Below are positions 31,575-39,673 of a stretch of 64,000 nucleotides of DNA, in pieces (within the stretch, counting starts at the first letter, position 1; every line of letters begins with the position of its first letter). The stretch is from Pseudomonas saponiphila (GTDB lineage Bacteria; Pseudomonadota; Gammaproteobacteria; Pseudomonadales; Pseudomonadaceae): positions 1,054,001 through 1,118,000 of the forward strand of contig NZ_FNTJ01000002.1 in the NCBI RefSeq assembly GCF_900105185.1. Reading direction: 5' to 3'. The translations under genes and the position numbers were made by a program. The notes beneath the pieces are model-generated. The model was not told the DNA's origin and did not search any database. It worked only from the letters and a program-made list of their open reading frames with translations.

Positions 31575-32045
31575 ATGCATTTCTGGCTTTTGTGGATCTG
31601 GCTGGCGCTCTGCGCGGTACAGGATCTGCGTCAACGGCATATCGCCAACACCTTGACATTGGGCGCCGCGCTGCTGGCCAGCGGCTACTTGCTGTGGACT
31701 GGCAGCACCTGGTTGGGCGCTGCGGCTGCCCAGGGCGGCTGGGCCTTGTTGCTGGCCCTGCTGCTCACCCTGCCGGGGTATGCCATGGGGCGGATGGGGG
31801 CGGGGGACGTCAAATTGATGGCCGCCCTGGGATTGGCCAGCGATCCCGAGCATCTGCTGGGGGCCTTTATTGGCGCCGGGTTCTGCAGCCTGCTGTGGCT
31901 GCTGATTGTTCCCAGGCTCCGCGCCGCGCCAGAACAAGGGCTTGAACCGCAAGGGGAGACATCCGTCACGGGGCTGTCAAAAAAATACCCATTCGCGCCC
32001 TTTGTCCTGGCTGGAATGGTCTTAACTGTGAGCGTGATCCACTAG
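31575..32045 (+). CDS. fppA: Prepilin peptidase of the Tad system
   Basis: A membrane aspartic protease that cleaves Flp and TadE/TadG-type prepilins. The 156-residue protein has four to five spans and both catalytic aspartates: Asp17 (VQDLRQR) and Asp78 in the GxGD motif (GAGDVKL). It lacks the methylase domain of PilD, as usual for FppA/TadV/CpaA. The start is uncertain: ATG 31575 lies 12 bases from AGGAG, and a CTG just before it is possible. It is divergent from tadE-pprA and 125 bp before pprB. Confidence 0.88.
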   Translation: MHFWLLWIWLALCAVQDLRQRHIANTLTLGAALLASGYLLWTGSTWLGAAAAQGGWALLLALLLTLPGYAMGRMGAGDVKLMAALGLASDPEHLLGAFIGAGFCSLLWLLIVPRLRAAPEQGLEPQGETSVTGLSKKYPFAPFVLAGMVLTVSVIH

Positions 32046-32170
32046 TCGCCTGGCCGATTAATGCTATGTACATAGTCGGAAAGTAGGTCTAGGTTTTATG
32101 TCGTGGCTGCCCGGATCCTGCGGGCAGGACAGGAGTGGTCAATCGGCGATTGGCCCGCACGGAGTCGCAC

Positions 32171-32962
32171 GTGAACAAACTTACCTCCCAGATGAAAGTG
32201 CTCGTGGTTGATGATCAGCCGCTTATTGTCGAAGAGCTTTGCGAGTTTCTCGAAAACAGCGGTTACCGTTGTGTTCCTTGCGAGTCCGCCCGCCAGGCGG
32301 TGGACTGCTTCAACAGGGACCCGGACATTTCCCTGGTGCTCTGCGACCTGCACATGCCCGATATGGACGGGATCCAACTGGTGCAGGAACTGCAGCGCCT
32401 CGCCGGCAGGCAGCGGGTGTTCGAAGCCATCATGCTCACCGGGCAGTCCGACAAGCAGGACGTGATCAAGGCCATGCGTGCCGGCATCGCCGATTACTAC
32501 CAGAAACCCATCGACCTGGATGAGCTCCTCGAAGGCCTGCAACGTCAGGAAGTCGCCTTGCAGGAGCGGCAGAAGAACCTGCATCTGGGGCATCTGAACC
32601 AGAAGCTGCAGTTTCTTTCCGAATCCATCGACGACCTGTACCAGGATCTGGACAAGGTCCGGCGCAAGCCAGCCGCCAGCCGCGCCGAGGAGTCCCTGGA
32701 CGAGGGTAGTAGCGACGCGGACCCGATCGAGGTGCCGGCGATCTTCAACCAGCTGTCGCCACGCCAGCTGGATGTGGCGCGACTGGTAGGCAAGGGGCAG
32801 ACCAACTACCAGATCGCCTGTGAACTGGGGATCACCGAAAACACCGTCAAGCTCTATGTTTCCCAGGTCCTGCGGCTGACCCACATGCACAACCGCACGC
32901 AACTGGCCCTGGCTTTGTCGCCGAGCAACTCGGGACTGCGCCAGCGAGTCACCGCCCACTGA
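32171..32962 (+). CDS. pprB: PprB response regulator
   Basis: The DNA-binding partner of PprA. A receiver domain (about 8-125, phosphorylatable Asp59, LCDLHMPDMDG) is followed by a charged coiled linker and a C-terminal LuxR/NarL-type helix-turn-helix (about 194-250, LSPRQLDVARLVGKGQTNYQIA). In P. aeruginosa PprB switches on Tad pili and adhesins. The start is GTG at 32171 with GGAG six bases before; another GTG at 32135 is less well placed. Its target promoters here are most likely in front of flp, rcpC and the lipoprotein gene (inference). Confidence 0.88.
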   Translation: MNKLTSQMKVLVVDDQPLIVEELCEFLENSGYRCVPCESARQAVDCFNRDPDISLVLCDLHMPDMDGIQLVQELQRLAGRQRVFEAIMLTGQSDKQDVIKAMRAGIADYYQKPIDLDELLEGLQRQEVALQERQKNLHLGHLNQKLQFLSESIDDLYQDLDKVRRKPAASRAEESLDEGSSDADPIEVPAIFNQLSPRQLDVARLVGKGQTNYQIACELGITENTVKLYVSQVLRLTHMHNRTQLALALSPSNSGLRQRVTAH

Positions 32963-32976
32963 AGTTGTCGGCATTG

Positions 32977-32999
32977 CGGCGGCGAGCCACTCGCCGCCG
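32977..32999. terminator. Bidirectional hairpin between pprB and tadC
   Basis: A perfect 10-bp stem (CGGCGGCGAG / CTCGCCGCCG) with a 3-base loop sits between the convergent pprB and tadC genes. It has no T-tract, so its strength is uncertain. Confidence 0.55.
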
Positions 33000-33020
33000 G
33001 CGGTGGTACTCCTTCCCTGT

Positions 33021-33905
33021 TCAGTAGGCAAACGCCCGGGCAATGGCGGTGAAGCCGGGCCCGGCGAGCACGATCAACAGGGCGGGAAACAGAAACAGCA
33101 TCATCACCACCGACATCTTGGCCGACATTTTCGAGATGTATTCCTGCAAGCGGGTCAGGCGCCGGTCGTCGAGCAACTGCTTGAGCGCCTGCAGGGATTT
33201 CATCGCCCCGCCGCCCTGCAGGATCAGTTGCTGGAGAATCACACAGGTGTCGGTGAACTCGTCCACCGCCAGCAGGGTCGCGGTCTGATTGAGTTCCTGA
33301 CCCAGTTCCAGGCCTGAATCCACCCGTGCCAGGATCAGGCGCAGTTCGTGGGTCAGCTCCGGCAGCAGTTTCCCGGCTTCGTTGCTCAGGACCCGCAGCG
33401 CCTGCTCCACCGCCATGCCCGACTCGAACAGGATGCGCAGCAAGGGAATGAAGGTGGAGATCTCCAGGGCGATATGTTTTTGCCGGCGTTGGGCGGCGTA
33501 GGCCAAGACCCGCTTGGGCAGCAGGTAGCCGGCGCCGGCCGCGAGCATCGGTGTCAGCCAGTGGCTCTGGGCTTCGGGAAACGCCACCTCTTGAATGAAG
33601 AGCACCAGGCACACCGCCAGCAGCGGAGTGCCGATCTGGCAGGCCGCAAACAGCGAACGCTGCGCGGCGCGACGCCAGCCCAGGCGATTGAGCAGGGTCT
33701 GGGTTTCGCTGTCCATGTTCACCGCGCGTTGGCCGAAACGACTGTCGCCCAGCAGTCGCAGCCAACTGCCCAGGCGATTGTCGCGGCTCATGTGGCCCTG
33801 CAGCCGCTGGGCTATCTGGCGCTCACGTCGACGTTGCGTCAGCAGACCGTTGCTGAGCAGTAGCAATGCCCCGAGAAACAGCAGCGCAGCAGCCAGCAGA
33901 AGCAT
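33021..33905 (-). CDS. tadC: Tad inner-membrane platform protein TadC
   Basis: A 294-residue type II secretion F-domain protein with membrane segments at the N-terminus (about 2-20), centre (about 95-130) and C-terminus (about 265-290). With TadB it forms the inner-membrane base of the Flp pilus machine. It starts one base after the tadB stop and is the last gene of rcpC-tadZ-tadA-tadB-tadC. tadD, which follows tadC in P. aeruginosa, is absent here. Confidence 0.9.
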   Translation of the reverse strand: MLLLAAALLFLGALLLLSNGLLTQRRRERQIAQRLQGHMSRDNRLGSWLRLLGDSRFGQRAVNMDSETQTLLNRLGWRRAAQRSLFAACQIGTPLLAVCLVLFIQEVAFPEAQSHWLTPMLAAGAGYLLPKRVLAYAAQRRQKHIALEISTFIPLLRILFESGMAVEQALRVLSNEAGKLLPELTHELRLILARVDSGLELGQELNQTATLLAVDEFTDTCVILQQLILQGGGAMKSLQALKQLLDDRRLTRLQEYISKMSAKMSVVMMLFLFPALLIVLAGPGFTAIARAFAY

Positions 33906-33906
33906 T

Positions 33907-34788
33907 TCAGATACTCCTCAACATGCGCCACAGGGCCAGGCACCCGAAGATCTGCAGGCACACCGCGGTGATCAGCATGGCCTGGCCGGAAGGGTCGTGC
34001 CACATGCCCAGCATGTAGCCCGGATTGGTGAGCATGAAGTAGCTCACCAGCAGCAGCGGCAGGCTGCCCAGGACCCAGGCCGTCATGCGGGTTTCCCCGG
34101 TCATTGCGCGTAACTGCCGGGCCCCTTGTTCGCGCTCGCGAATCAGCTTGATCAGGTTTTCCAGCAACTCGCTGGCGTTGCCGCCGTAGCGGTGATTGAC
34201 CTTCAGGCCCAGGGCGAACATGCGCAGCTCATCCTGTTCGTAGAACTCGGCGAAATCACTGACCGCGTCCGGCAGGTTGACCCCCAACTGCACGTTGCGC
34301 TGGATGCGTCCCATGGCTTGCTTGAGCGGATCGTTGCTGGCCTCGATGGCGCCCAGCACCGCATCCGCCAGGGTGCGTCCGGACTTCAGGCTGCGCACGC
34401 TGTGGTCCAGCAGCGCGGGCAGTTGTTCGATCATGCGCTTGAGCCGGCGCTGATACAGCCAGGCCACGGACAGGCGCAGCAACAGCGGCGGCACCAGCAC
34501 GCAAGCCAGCAAGCCAAACCAGTCTCCCAACAGGTAACCCAGCAATGCCAGTACCGCCCAGATGGCCAGCCACAGGCCCAGGCGCTCAGTGGGCTGGCCC
34601 AGGCCGGCGCGGGCGAAGGCCTGCTCCAGGCCGGTCCATGAACGGCGCTGCGGGTTGCGCTCGGGTTGTCCCTGAGCCAGGCGGTTGAGCACCCGCTCGC
34701 GCTCGGTCTTGCGCACGCCGTGGTAGAACAGCCACCCGGAAAGCCCCAGTAGCAACAGGCAGATCAAGGTCAGCAGCAGGCCGATCAT
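33907..34788 (-). CDS. tadB: Tad inner-membrane platform protein TadB
   Basis: A 293-residue GspF-like membrane protein: a span at the start (about 2-22), two in the middle (about 75-110), the conserved cytoplasmic F domain (LDHSVRSLKSGRTLADAV), and two C-terminal spans. It partners TadC and the TadA ATPase. It lies 16 bp after tadA in the same operon. Confidence 0.9.
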   Translation of the reverse strand: MIGLLLTLICLLLLGLSGWLFYHGVRKTERERVLNRLAQGQPERNPQRRSWTGLEQAFARAGLGQPTERLGLWLAIWAVLALLGYLLGDWFGLLACVLVPPLLLRLSVAWLYQRRLKRMIEQLPALLDHSVRSLKSGRTLADAVLGAIEASNDPLKQAMGRIQRNVQLGVNLPDAVSDFAEFYEQDELRMFALGLKVNHRYGGNASELLENLIKLIREREQGARQLRAMTGETRMTAWVLGSLPLLLVSYFMLTNPGYMLGMWHDPSGQAMLITAVCLQIFGCLALWRMLRSI

Positions 34789-34804
34789 GGGCCACCTCGA
34801 CGGT

Positions 34805-36079
34805 TCAGTTGATGCCCAGTCCGCTTTCGCGGCGCAGTTTGTCGCCCGCCGGGTTCAGCGCCTCGCGCTCGAAGCCCAGGCCGTTGCGGCGGTTCAGGCG
34901 AAACAGGGTATTGGTGACGTAGATGTCATCGCGGATGCCCACCACCTCCACCACTTCACTGACGCAGCGGCGGCCGTCGGGCAGGCGGGTCAGTTGGATC
35001 ACAACGTCCAGGGCCGCGCAGATCATCTGCCGCAGGGTGCGTTCGGCCACCTGGCGCCCGGTCAGGCCCACCAGGGTTTCCAGGCGCAGCAGGGCGTCCT
35101 GAGCGTTGTTGGCGTGCACCGTACTCATGGAGCCGTCGTGGCCGGTGTTCATGGCCGTCAGGACATCCAGCACTTCGACGCCGCGGATCTCGCCGAGGAT
35201 GATCCGGTCCGGGCGCATTCGCAGGGCGTTGCGGATCAGGTCGCTGGCCTTGACCTCTCCGTGTCCTTCGGCATTGGGCGGACGGGTTTCCAGGCGCACC
35301 ACGTGGGGATGTCCCAACTGCAGCTCGGCCACGTCTTCGATGGTGACCAGGCGCTCATAGGGGTTGATCAACTGGCTGAGAATGTTCAGCAGGGTGGTCT
35401 TGCCGGTGCCGGTGCCGCCGCTGATGAGAATGTTGCAACGCTTGCCCACGGCGTCCTGAAGGAATTCGAAGATCGCCAGGTCGATGGTCTGCGTGGCGAT
35501 CAGGTCGCTGCTCTTGAGCATGTCTTTGCGGAACTTGCGAATGGACAGGCAGGGGCCGTCCAGGGCGATGGGGGGAATGATCGCGTTGACCCGGCTGCCG
35601 TCGGGCAGGCGCGCATCGACCATGGGCGAGGATTCGTCGAGGCGTCGGCCCAGGGGCGCGAGAATCCGTTGCATGACCCGCTCCACGTGGTGTGCGTCGA
35701 TAAAACGCAAGTCGCTCTGGTGCAGCACCCCTTCGCGTTCGACGAACACCCGGTGCGGGCCGTTGACCAGAATTTCGGTGACGGCCTGATCGCGCAACAA
35801 GACTTCCAGGGGGCCGAAGCCGGTGAGCTCATCGACGATTTCCTCGGCCAGCCGCTCCATTTCATAGCGGGAGATCGCCAGGTGCATGCGTGCGATGTAC
35901 TCCGCCACCTTGTCGGTGACGAACTGCGAGAGGTTCTGCCGGGAACTCTCCAGCAGGTTTCTGCCCGACTCTTCGATGGCATCGATGATGTAGCGATGCA
36001 GCACCAGTTTCAGGCCTTCGTGGTCGCTGTTGCCCGTCACCGTGCGGTTCGAGGCGCCGAAGAGTTTTTCTCCGCTCAT
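34805..36079 (-). CDS. tadA: Tad pilus assembly ATPase TadA
   Basis: The motor ATPase of Flp pilus assembly (CpaF/GspE superfamily), 424 residues. Walker A is GGTGTGKTT (221-229, Lys227); the Asp box ([10 protein letters not shown]), Walker B ([12 protein letters not shown]) and His box ([13 protein letters not shown]) are all intact, so it should be active. Its start overlaps the tadZ stop by four bases. Confidence 0.96.
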   Translation of the reverse strand: MSGEKLFGASNRTVTGNSDHEGLKLVLHRYIIDAIEESGRNLLESSRQNLSQFVTDKVAEYIARMHLAISRYEMERLAEEIVDELTGFGPLEVLLRDQAVTEILVNGPHRVFVEREGVLHQSDLRFIDAHHVERVMQRILAPLGRRLDESSPMVDARLPDGSRVNAIIPPIALDGPCLSIRKFRKDMLKSSDLIATQTIDLAIFEFLQDAVGKRCNILISGGTGTGKTTLLNILSQLINPYERLVTIEDVAELQLGHPHVVRLETRPPNAEGHGEVKASDLIRNALRMRPDRIILGEIRGVEVLDVLTAMNTGHDGSMSTVHANNAQDALLRLETLVGLTGRQVAERTLRQMICAALDVVIQLTRLPDGRRCVSEVVEVVGIRDDIYVTNTLFRLNRRNGLGFEREALNPAGDKLRRESGLGIN

Positions 36080-37263
36080 TTGCCCCCCATGATTCGATTG
36101 AGCCAGCCGCCCTTGGGCTGAGGCAGGCCCTGGGAACGCTTGGCCAGCCGCTCGCCCAGGGTTTTCAGGCTTTGCGTCAGGGCTTCGCGGGGGGCCATTT
36201 CAAACAGGGTCACGCCCTGGTTCTTGGCATTCAGGCGCACTTCCGGGCTGTAGGCCAGCACTGCGATCACTTCCAGGCCGAAGGTCTTGCCCAGGGTTTC
36301 CGAGTCCGGCGCGACGGCTTTCAGGTAGCGGTCCACCAGCAGGCGTGCGTGATCGAGTTTCAGGCCCTTTTCGCGCCAGTGGTTGAGCACCGCGAGGTTG
36401 CGCCGACAGTCGAGGACGTTCTGGTCGGTGCACCAGATCAGCTTGTCGCAATGGCTGACAAAGGTGCGCAGCGCCTCGCTGTCCGGCTGCCCCACCAGGT
36501 TCACCACGATGTGCTGGAAGTGCTGGCGCAGGGCACTGAGCAACATGTACAGCTCGGCGGCGCTGGTGTGCTCCAGAGGCTCGTCGTGGGGAGCGTAGGC
36601 GAGAATCCGCAAGCCGGCCTCGGCACTGGTGAAGGCGCTGTCGATCAGGGTCGCATCCAGACGCCGCAGGTGACGCAGGGCATCGCCGAAGTGGAAGGAA
36701 CTCTCCAGTCCCAGCAAGGCCAGGCTGTCGCCCCGAGGCAGGCCGAGGTCCAGCAGCAGGGTCTGCTGGCCACTCTTTTGCACCACCAGGGCCATGTGTC
36801 CGGCCAGCAGGGCGCCGTCACCGTCGGCCTGGACCCCGTAGAGCACGGTCAGGCCCCCCAGCTGGGTATTGGGGGTGACCGCCGGCAGGCGTTTGCTCAA
36901 GCGCCGCACCAGCCCGGCGACTTCGCTGGAGCGTGAGCCGTAGGCGACGAAATCCCGGGCTCCGGCGCGCATCGCGTTGAGTACCAGCTGATTGTCCATG
37001 CCGTCGCCGAGGGCAACGATCGCCAGCATCGGCTTGGCTTCCAGGGCGCCTTCGATCAGCGCGGCCTGGGCCACCACGTGCTCGCGGTCGAGGCCGACGA
37101 ACACCAGGTTGGCGAAGGTCACGTCCACCAGCGCCAGCAGTTCGTCGAGACTGCCGTCGGCGCCCACCACCTGGCCCAGGGGGGCGAGGGCGCCTTGCAG
37201 CCACTCGAGGTCGGTGCTGTTGCGGGTAATGGCAAGAAAGGTCTGATTCAGGCTTTGACTCAT
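36076..37263 (-). CDS. tadZ: TadZ/CpaE-like localisation protein
   Basis: TadZ places the Tad machine in the cell, often at a pole. The 395-residue protein has a receiver-like N-terminal half (about 8-125) and a MinD/ParA-like C-terminal half. The place of the Walker A loop reads GVQADGDGALL (143-153) and lacks the usual lysine, so ATP binding is probably altered or lost. It follows rcpC by only 39 bp; in P. aeruginosa the secretin gene rcpA lies between these two. Confidence 0.85.
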   Translation of the reverse strand: MSQSLNQTFLAITRNSTDLEWLQGALAPLGQVVGADGSLDELLALVDVTFANLVFVGLDREHVVAQAALIEGALEAKPMLAIVALGDGMDNQLVLNAMRAGARDFVAYGSRSSEVAGLVRRLSKRLPAVTPNTQLGGLTVLYGVQADGDGALLAGHMALVVQKSGQQTLLLDLGLPRGDSLALLGLESSFHFGDALRHLRRLDATLIDSAFTSAEAGLRILAYAPHDEPLEHTSAAELYMLLSALRQHFQHIVVNLVGQPDSEALRTFVSHCDKLIWCTDQNVLDCRRNLAVLNHWREKGLKLDHARLLVDRYLKAVAPDSETLGKTFGLEVIAVLAYSPEVRLNAKNQGVTLFEMAPREALTQSLKTLGERLAKRSQGLPQPKGGWLNRIMGGK

Positions 37264-37302
37264 GGTGATAGCCCGCTGCGCATGTCGAGAATCCTCGCCT
37301 GA

Positions 37303-38241
37303 TCAGGGCGTTTGTTGAGTGATCTGGTTGCCGCGAATCACCTCCACCGCCGACCGTGGTGCGCCGTTTTGCTGGGCAACCTGACTGCGGGGGGCGTTGC
37401 CGAGCGCCAACTGGGTGAACTGGAACAAATTGCTGTTGGCCGCATTGAGATGGCTGACCGCGCTCTGGTCGCCAGCCCAGTATTGGGCCAGGCGCTGTTC
37501 CTCACTGCTGCGAACCGCCAGGCGCAGCACACCGACCTGGGTCGCGAGCATCAGGCGGCTCAAGAGTTGTTCGGGGACGGCCAGAACCACGGTGCGAGCG
37601 GCGATCCGGCGTTGATCCTGCTTGAGTTTTTCTTCGTTGTTCAGTGCCGGGGTGGCGGGCTGTCCGTCGTTGGTCAGCCCCAGTTGTTCGCCCACCGCCA
37701 GCACCCGCATCGCGGGGACTGCGATCTGCGCCGATTGCTGCAGATTGGTGGTGTCCTGGCGCAGGAACAGCAGCACGTCGACATAGTCTCCCGGGCTCAG
37801 TTGCCCGGCGGCGCCGATCACTTCGTCCACCGCCACGGCCAGCGCTCGCTCGTCGCGGCGAATCATCCGGGCCAGGGCCCCACCGCTGTCGAAACTCTGG
37901 GCATTGAGCCAGGTCCCGGCACTCAACTGCCGCCAGGGCGTGCGCCCCACCGCCTGGTCGATCGCGCTGAGGCTACCGGCGGGTGCGGTGCGCAGTTTTT
38001 CCAGCGCCAGATCGGCGGCGGTGAGGGGAACGAAAGGCGGTACATCGCGCACCACGACCACCACCGGCTGGCGGGTCTGGTCTTCGGCGCTGACGGTGGT
38101 TTTTTCAACCATGCTCGGGGCTGCCGGTGCTGGCGCAGTGGCGGGCGCAGGCTGGCGGCTGAGTACCAGCCCCCAGTAACCGAAAAACACCGCACCCAGC
38201 AGAAAAAGCCCAGCCAGACCCATGGTGACGCGACTGTTCAT
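37303..38241 (-). CDS. rcpC: RcpC/CpaB Flp pilus assembly protein
   Basis: A 312-residue periplasmic Tad component with an N-terminal membrane anchor (about 7-27), then a Pro/Ala linker and an SAF domain (about 60-125, VVVVRDVPPFVPLTAADL), followed by an RcpC/CpaB domain. In characterised systems RcpC works together with the RcpA secretin, which is missing here. It heads the minus-strand tad operon; its promoter lies in the shared gap with flp. Confidence 0.9.
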   Translation of the reverse strand: MNSRVTMGLAGLFLLGAVFFGYWGLVLSRQPAPATAPAPAAPSMVEKTTVSAEDQTRQPVVVVVRDVPPFVPLTAADLALEKLRTAPAGSLSAIDQAVGRTPWRQLSAGTWLNAQSFDSGGALARMIRRDERALAVAVDEVIGAAGQLSPGDYVDVLLFLRQDTTNLQQSAQIAVPAMRVLAVGEQLGLTNDGQPATPALNNEEKLKQDQRRIAARTVVLAVPEQLLSRLMLATQVGVLRLAVRSSEEQRLAQYWAGDQSAVSHLNAANSNLFQFTQLALGNAPRSQVAQQNGAPRSAVEVIRGNQITQQTP

Positions 38242-38571
38242 AAAGGCTCTCCCTATCCTGCTGCATTACCAGTCGGCGCTTGCAAACGAGTCAACTTCGC
38301 AACCAGGCAGCTATGAACATGCAACTATTTCGCTATGTGAAGGTAGTAGAGCTAGGACGAAATGCCATTAACTCGTGGAAAAATTGCACACAAAAGCAGG
38401 TGGCTCTCAATTGGAGGAGAGTTTTTGGCGTCAGGCTTTCAATTAATACTTAGTCATTAATCCGTTCTTACAGTTGCTGGTCGCCACTTTGTTGACAATG
38501 CTCAAGTTGCACCGGGGATTTGTGTTCCGGTGCGCTTGCATCGGCGCCGTCTGGCGCATAGGAGAACTGGG
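38242..38571. promoter_or_regulatory. Divergent promoter region rcpC / flp
   Basis: A 330-bp gene-free, AT-rich stretch between the divergent tad operon and the pilin genes. It must hold both promoters and is the likeliest PprB target. A TTGACA occurs at 38492-38497 on the plus strand but has no good -10 at standard spacing, as expected for an activator-dependent promoter. A small palindrome CTCTC..GAGAG lies near 38405-38422. Confidence 0.6.
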
Positions 38572-38778
38572 ATGATCCTTCAATATTTGTGGCTCAGGGC
38601 GCGCCTGTTTCTTGACCGTACCGATGGCGCTTCGGCGATCGAGTACGCGATCGTGGTGGCCATGGTCGCCGTGATCGTGGTGGCATTCGTGACCCCCCTG
38701 GGTAATCGGGTGCTGGCCATCTTCAACAACGTTCTGGTTGCCCTGGGAGGAGCCACGGTCACTCGTCCAGTACCTTGA
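38572..38778 (+). CDS. flp1: Flp type IVb pilin, copy 1
   Basis: A 68-residue Flp prepilin. The class-specific processing site is G/ASAIEYAIVV: cleavage after Gly, Glu at +5 and Tyr at +6, followed by a long hydrophobic helix and a short hydrophilic tail (GGATVTRPVP). The leader of about 18 residues is positively charged. GGAGAACTGGG precedes the ATG. A second, very similar gene follows 57 bp later. Confidence 0.95.
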   Translation: MILQYLWLRARLFLDRTDGASAIEYAIVVAMVAVIVVAFVTPLGNRVLAIFNNVLVALGGATVTRPVP

Positions 38779-38835
38779 GTCGACGCATGAGTGTTTCGCC
38801 TGCCATGGCTGCGATCGATAAATCGGAGGTGCTTC

Positions 38836-39042
38836 ATGCTGCTCGACTACCTGTTGCTTCGCGCGCGTCTGTTCCTGGCCAGAACCCACGGCGCCTCGGC
38901 GATCGAGTACGCGATCGTGGTGGCCATGGTTGCCGTGGTCGTGGTGGTGTTCGTGACACCGATGGGTGATCGGGTCCTGGCCATCTTCAACAACATCCTC
39001 GTTGCCATGGGAGGGGCCACGGTGACCCGGCCCGTGCCTTGA
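38836..39042 (+). CDS. flp2: Flp type IVb pilin, copy 2
   Basis: A 68-residue Flp prepilin highly similar to its upstream neighbour; the differences lie mostly in the leader and helix (AVVVVVF for AVIVVAF, MGDRV for LGNRV). The G/ASAIEYAIV processing site is identical. A strong GGAGGT site lies six bases before the ATG, better than that of copy 1, so it may be the more abundant pilin. Confidence 0.95.
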   Translation: MLLDYLLLRARLFLARTHGASAIEYAIVVAMVAVVVVVFVTPMGDRVLAIFNNILVAMGGATVTRPVP

Positions 39043-39099
39043 GATCGGCGATTGCTCCTGCTGTGAAGGCCGTCGGACAGTCAGTTCAAGGTAATGCCG

Positions 39100-39513
39100 A
39101 TGAATAATGCTTCCCCCCAACGCCAGCAACTGCTTCTGGTCGACGATGAAGAAGACGCGCTGCTGGAACTCACTGAACTGCTGGAAGGTGAGGGCTTCTG
39201 TTGCTTCACCGCAACATCGGTGAAGCTGGCGCTGGAGCACCTCACCCGCCATCCGGACATTGCGCTGGTCATCACCGACCTGCGTATGCCGGAAGAGAGC
39301 GGTCTGTCGTTGATCAAGCGCCTGCGTGAACACACCTCGCGACAGCACCTGCCGGTCATCGTCATGTCCGGTCATGCCGATATGGACGACGTCAGCGACC
39401 TGCTGCGCCTGCAGGTACTCGACCTGTTTCGCAAGCCGATCTATCACGTGCGCCTGCTGGAAACCCTGAACAATCTGTTTCCCCAACCCCGGTTGCATAT
39501 CGTCGGCCCCTGA
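39100..39513 (+). CDS. Stand-alone receiver-domain protein
   Basis: A 137-residue response regulator that is only a receiver: acidic pocket DDEED (15-19), phospho-acceptor Asp60 (VITDLRMPEES), Ser90 and Lys112 (FRKP) are all present, so it should be phosphorylated. No output domain follows. It is transcribed with flp1-flp2 (58-bp gap). The ATG at 39100 has AAGG eight bases upstream; an in-frame ATG at 39094 is too close to it. It may serve as a phosphate sink or protein-interaction switch for PprA; that is inference. Confidence 0.88.
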   Translation: MNNASPQRQQLLLVDDEEDALLELTELLEGEGFCCFTATSVKLALEHLTRHPDIALVITDLRMPEESGLSLIKRLREHTSRQHLPVIVMSGHADMDDVSDLLRLQVLDLFRKPIYHVRLLETLNNLFPQPRLHIVGP

Positions 39514-39637
39514 ACGCCAACGGCTGCCAGGTTTCAAGCCTTTTGGGCTTGCCGGTGCGCCAGCGGCTCCTGTTTCAAACACCACTCAAACACCTGCTCG
39601 CCGAGGCCCGTGGCCCAAGCTTCCTGCGGACACACAA

Positions 39638-39659
39638 CAGGCCTGCAATGGCAGGCCTG
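39638..39659 (-). terminator. Hairpin after the tpsB-like gene
   Basis: A perfect 9-bp stem (CAGGCCTGC / GCAGGCCTG) with loop AATG lies 15 bp past the stop of the minus-strand transporter gene, with a weak TTGTGTG tail on that strand. It could serve both convergent genes. Confidence 0.55.
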
Positions 39660-39673
39660 GGTGCTGGGTCGGC

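Noticed and set aside
38492..38520. A standard sigma-70 promoter at TTGACA before flp
   Set aside because: No -10 hexamer occurs 16-18 bp downstream (the sequence there is GC-rich), so it is not reported as a promoter by itself.
38443..39585. Minus-strand 380-codon frame across both flp genes
   Set aside because: Its apparent internal repeat only reflects the duplicated pilin genes on the other strand.
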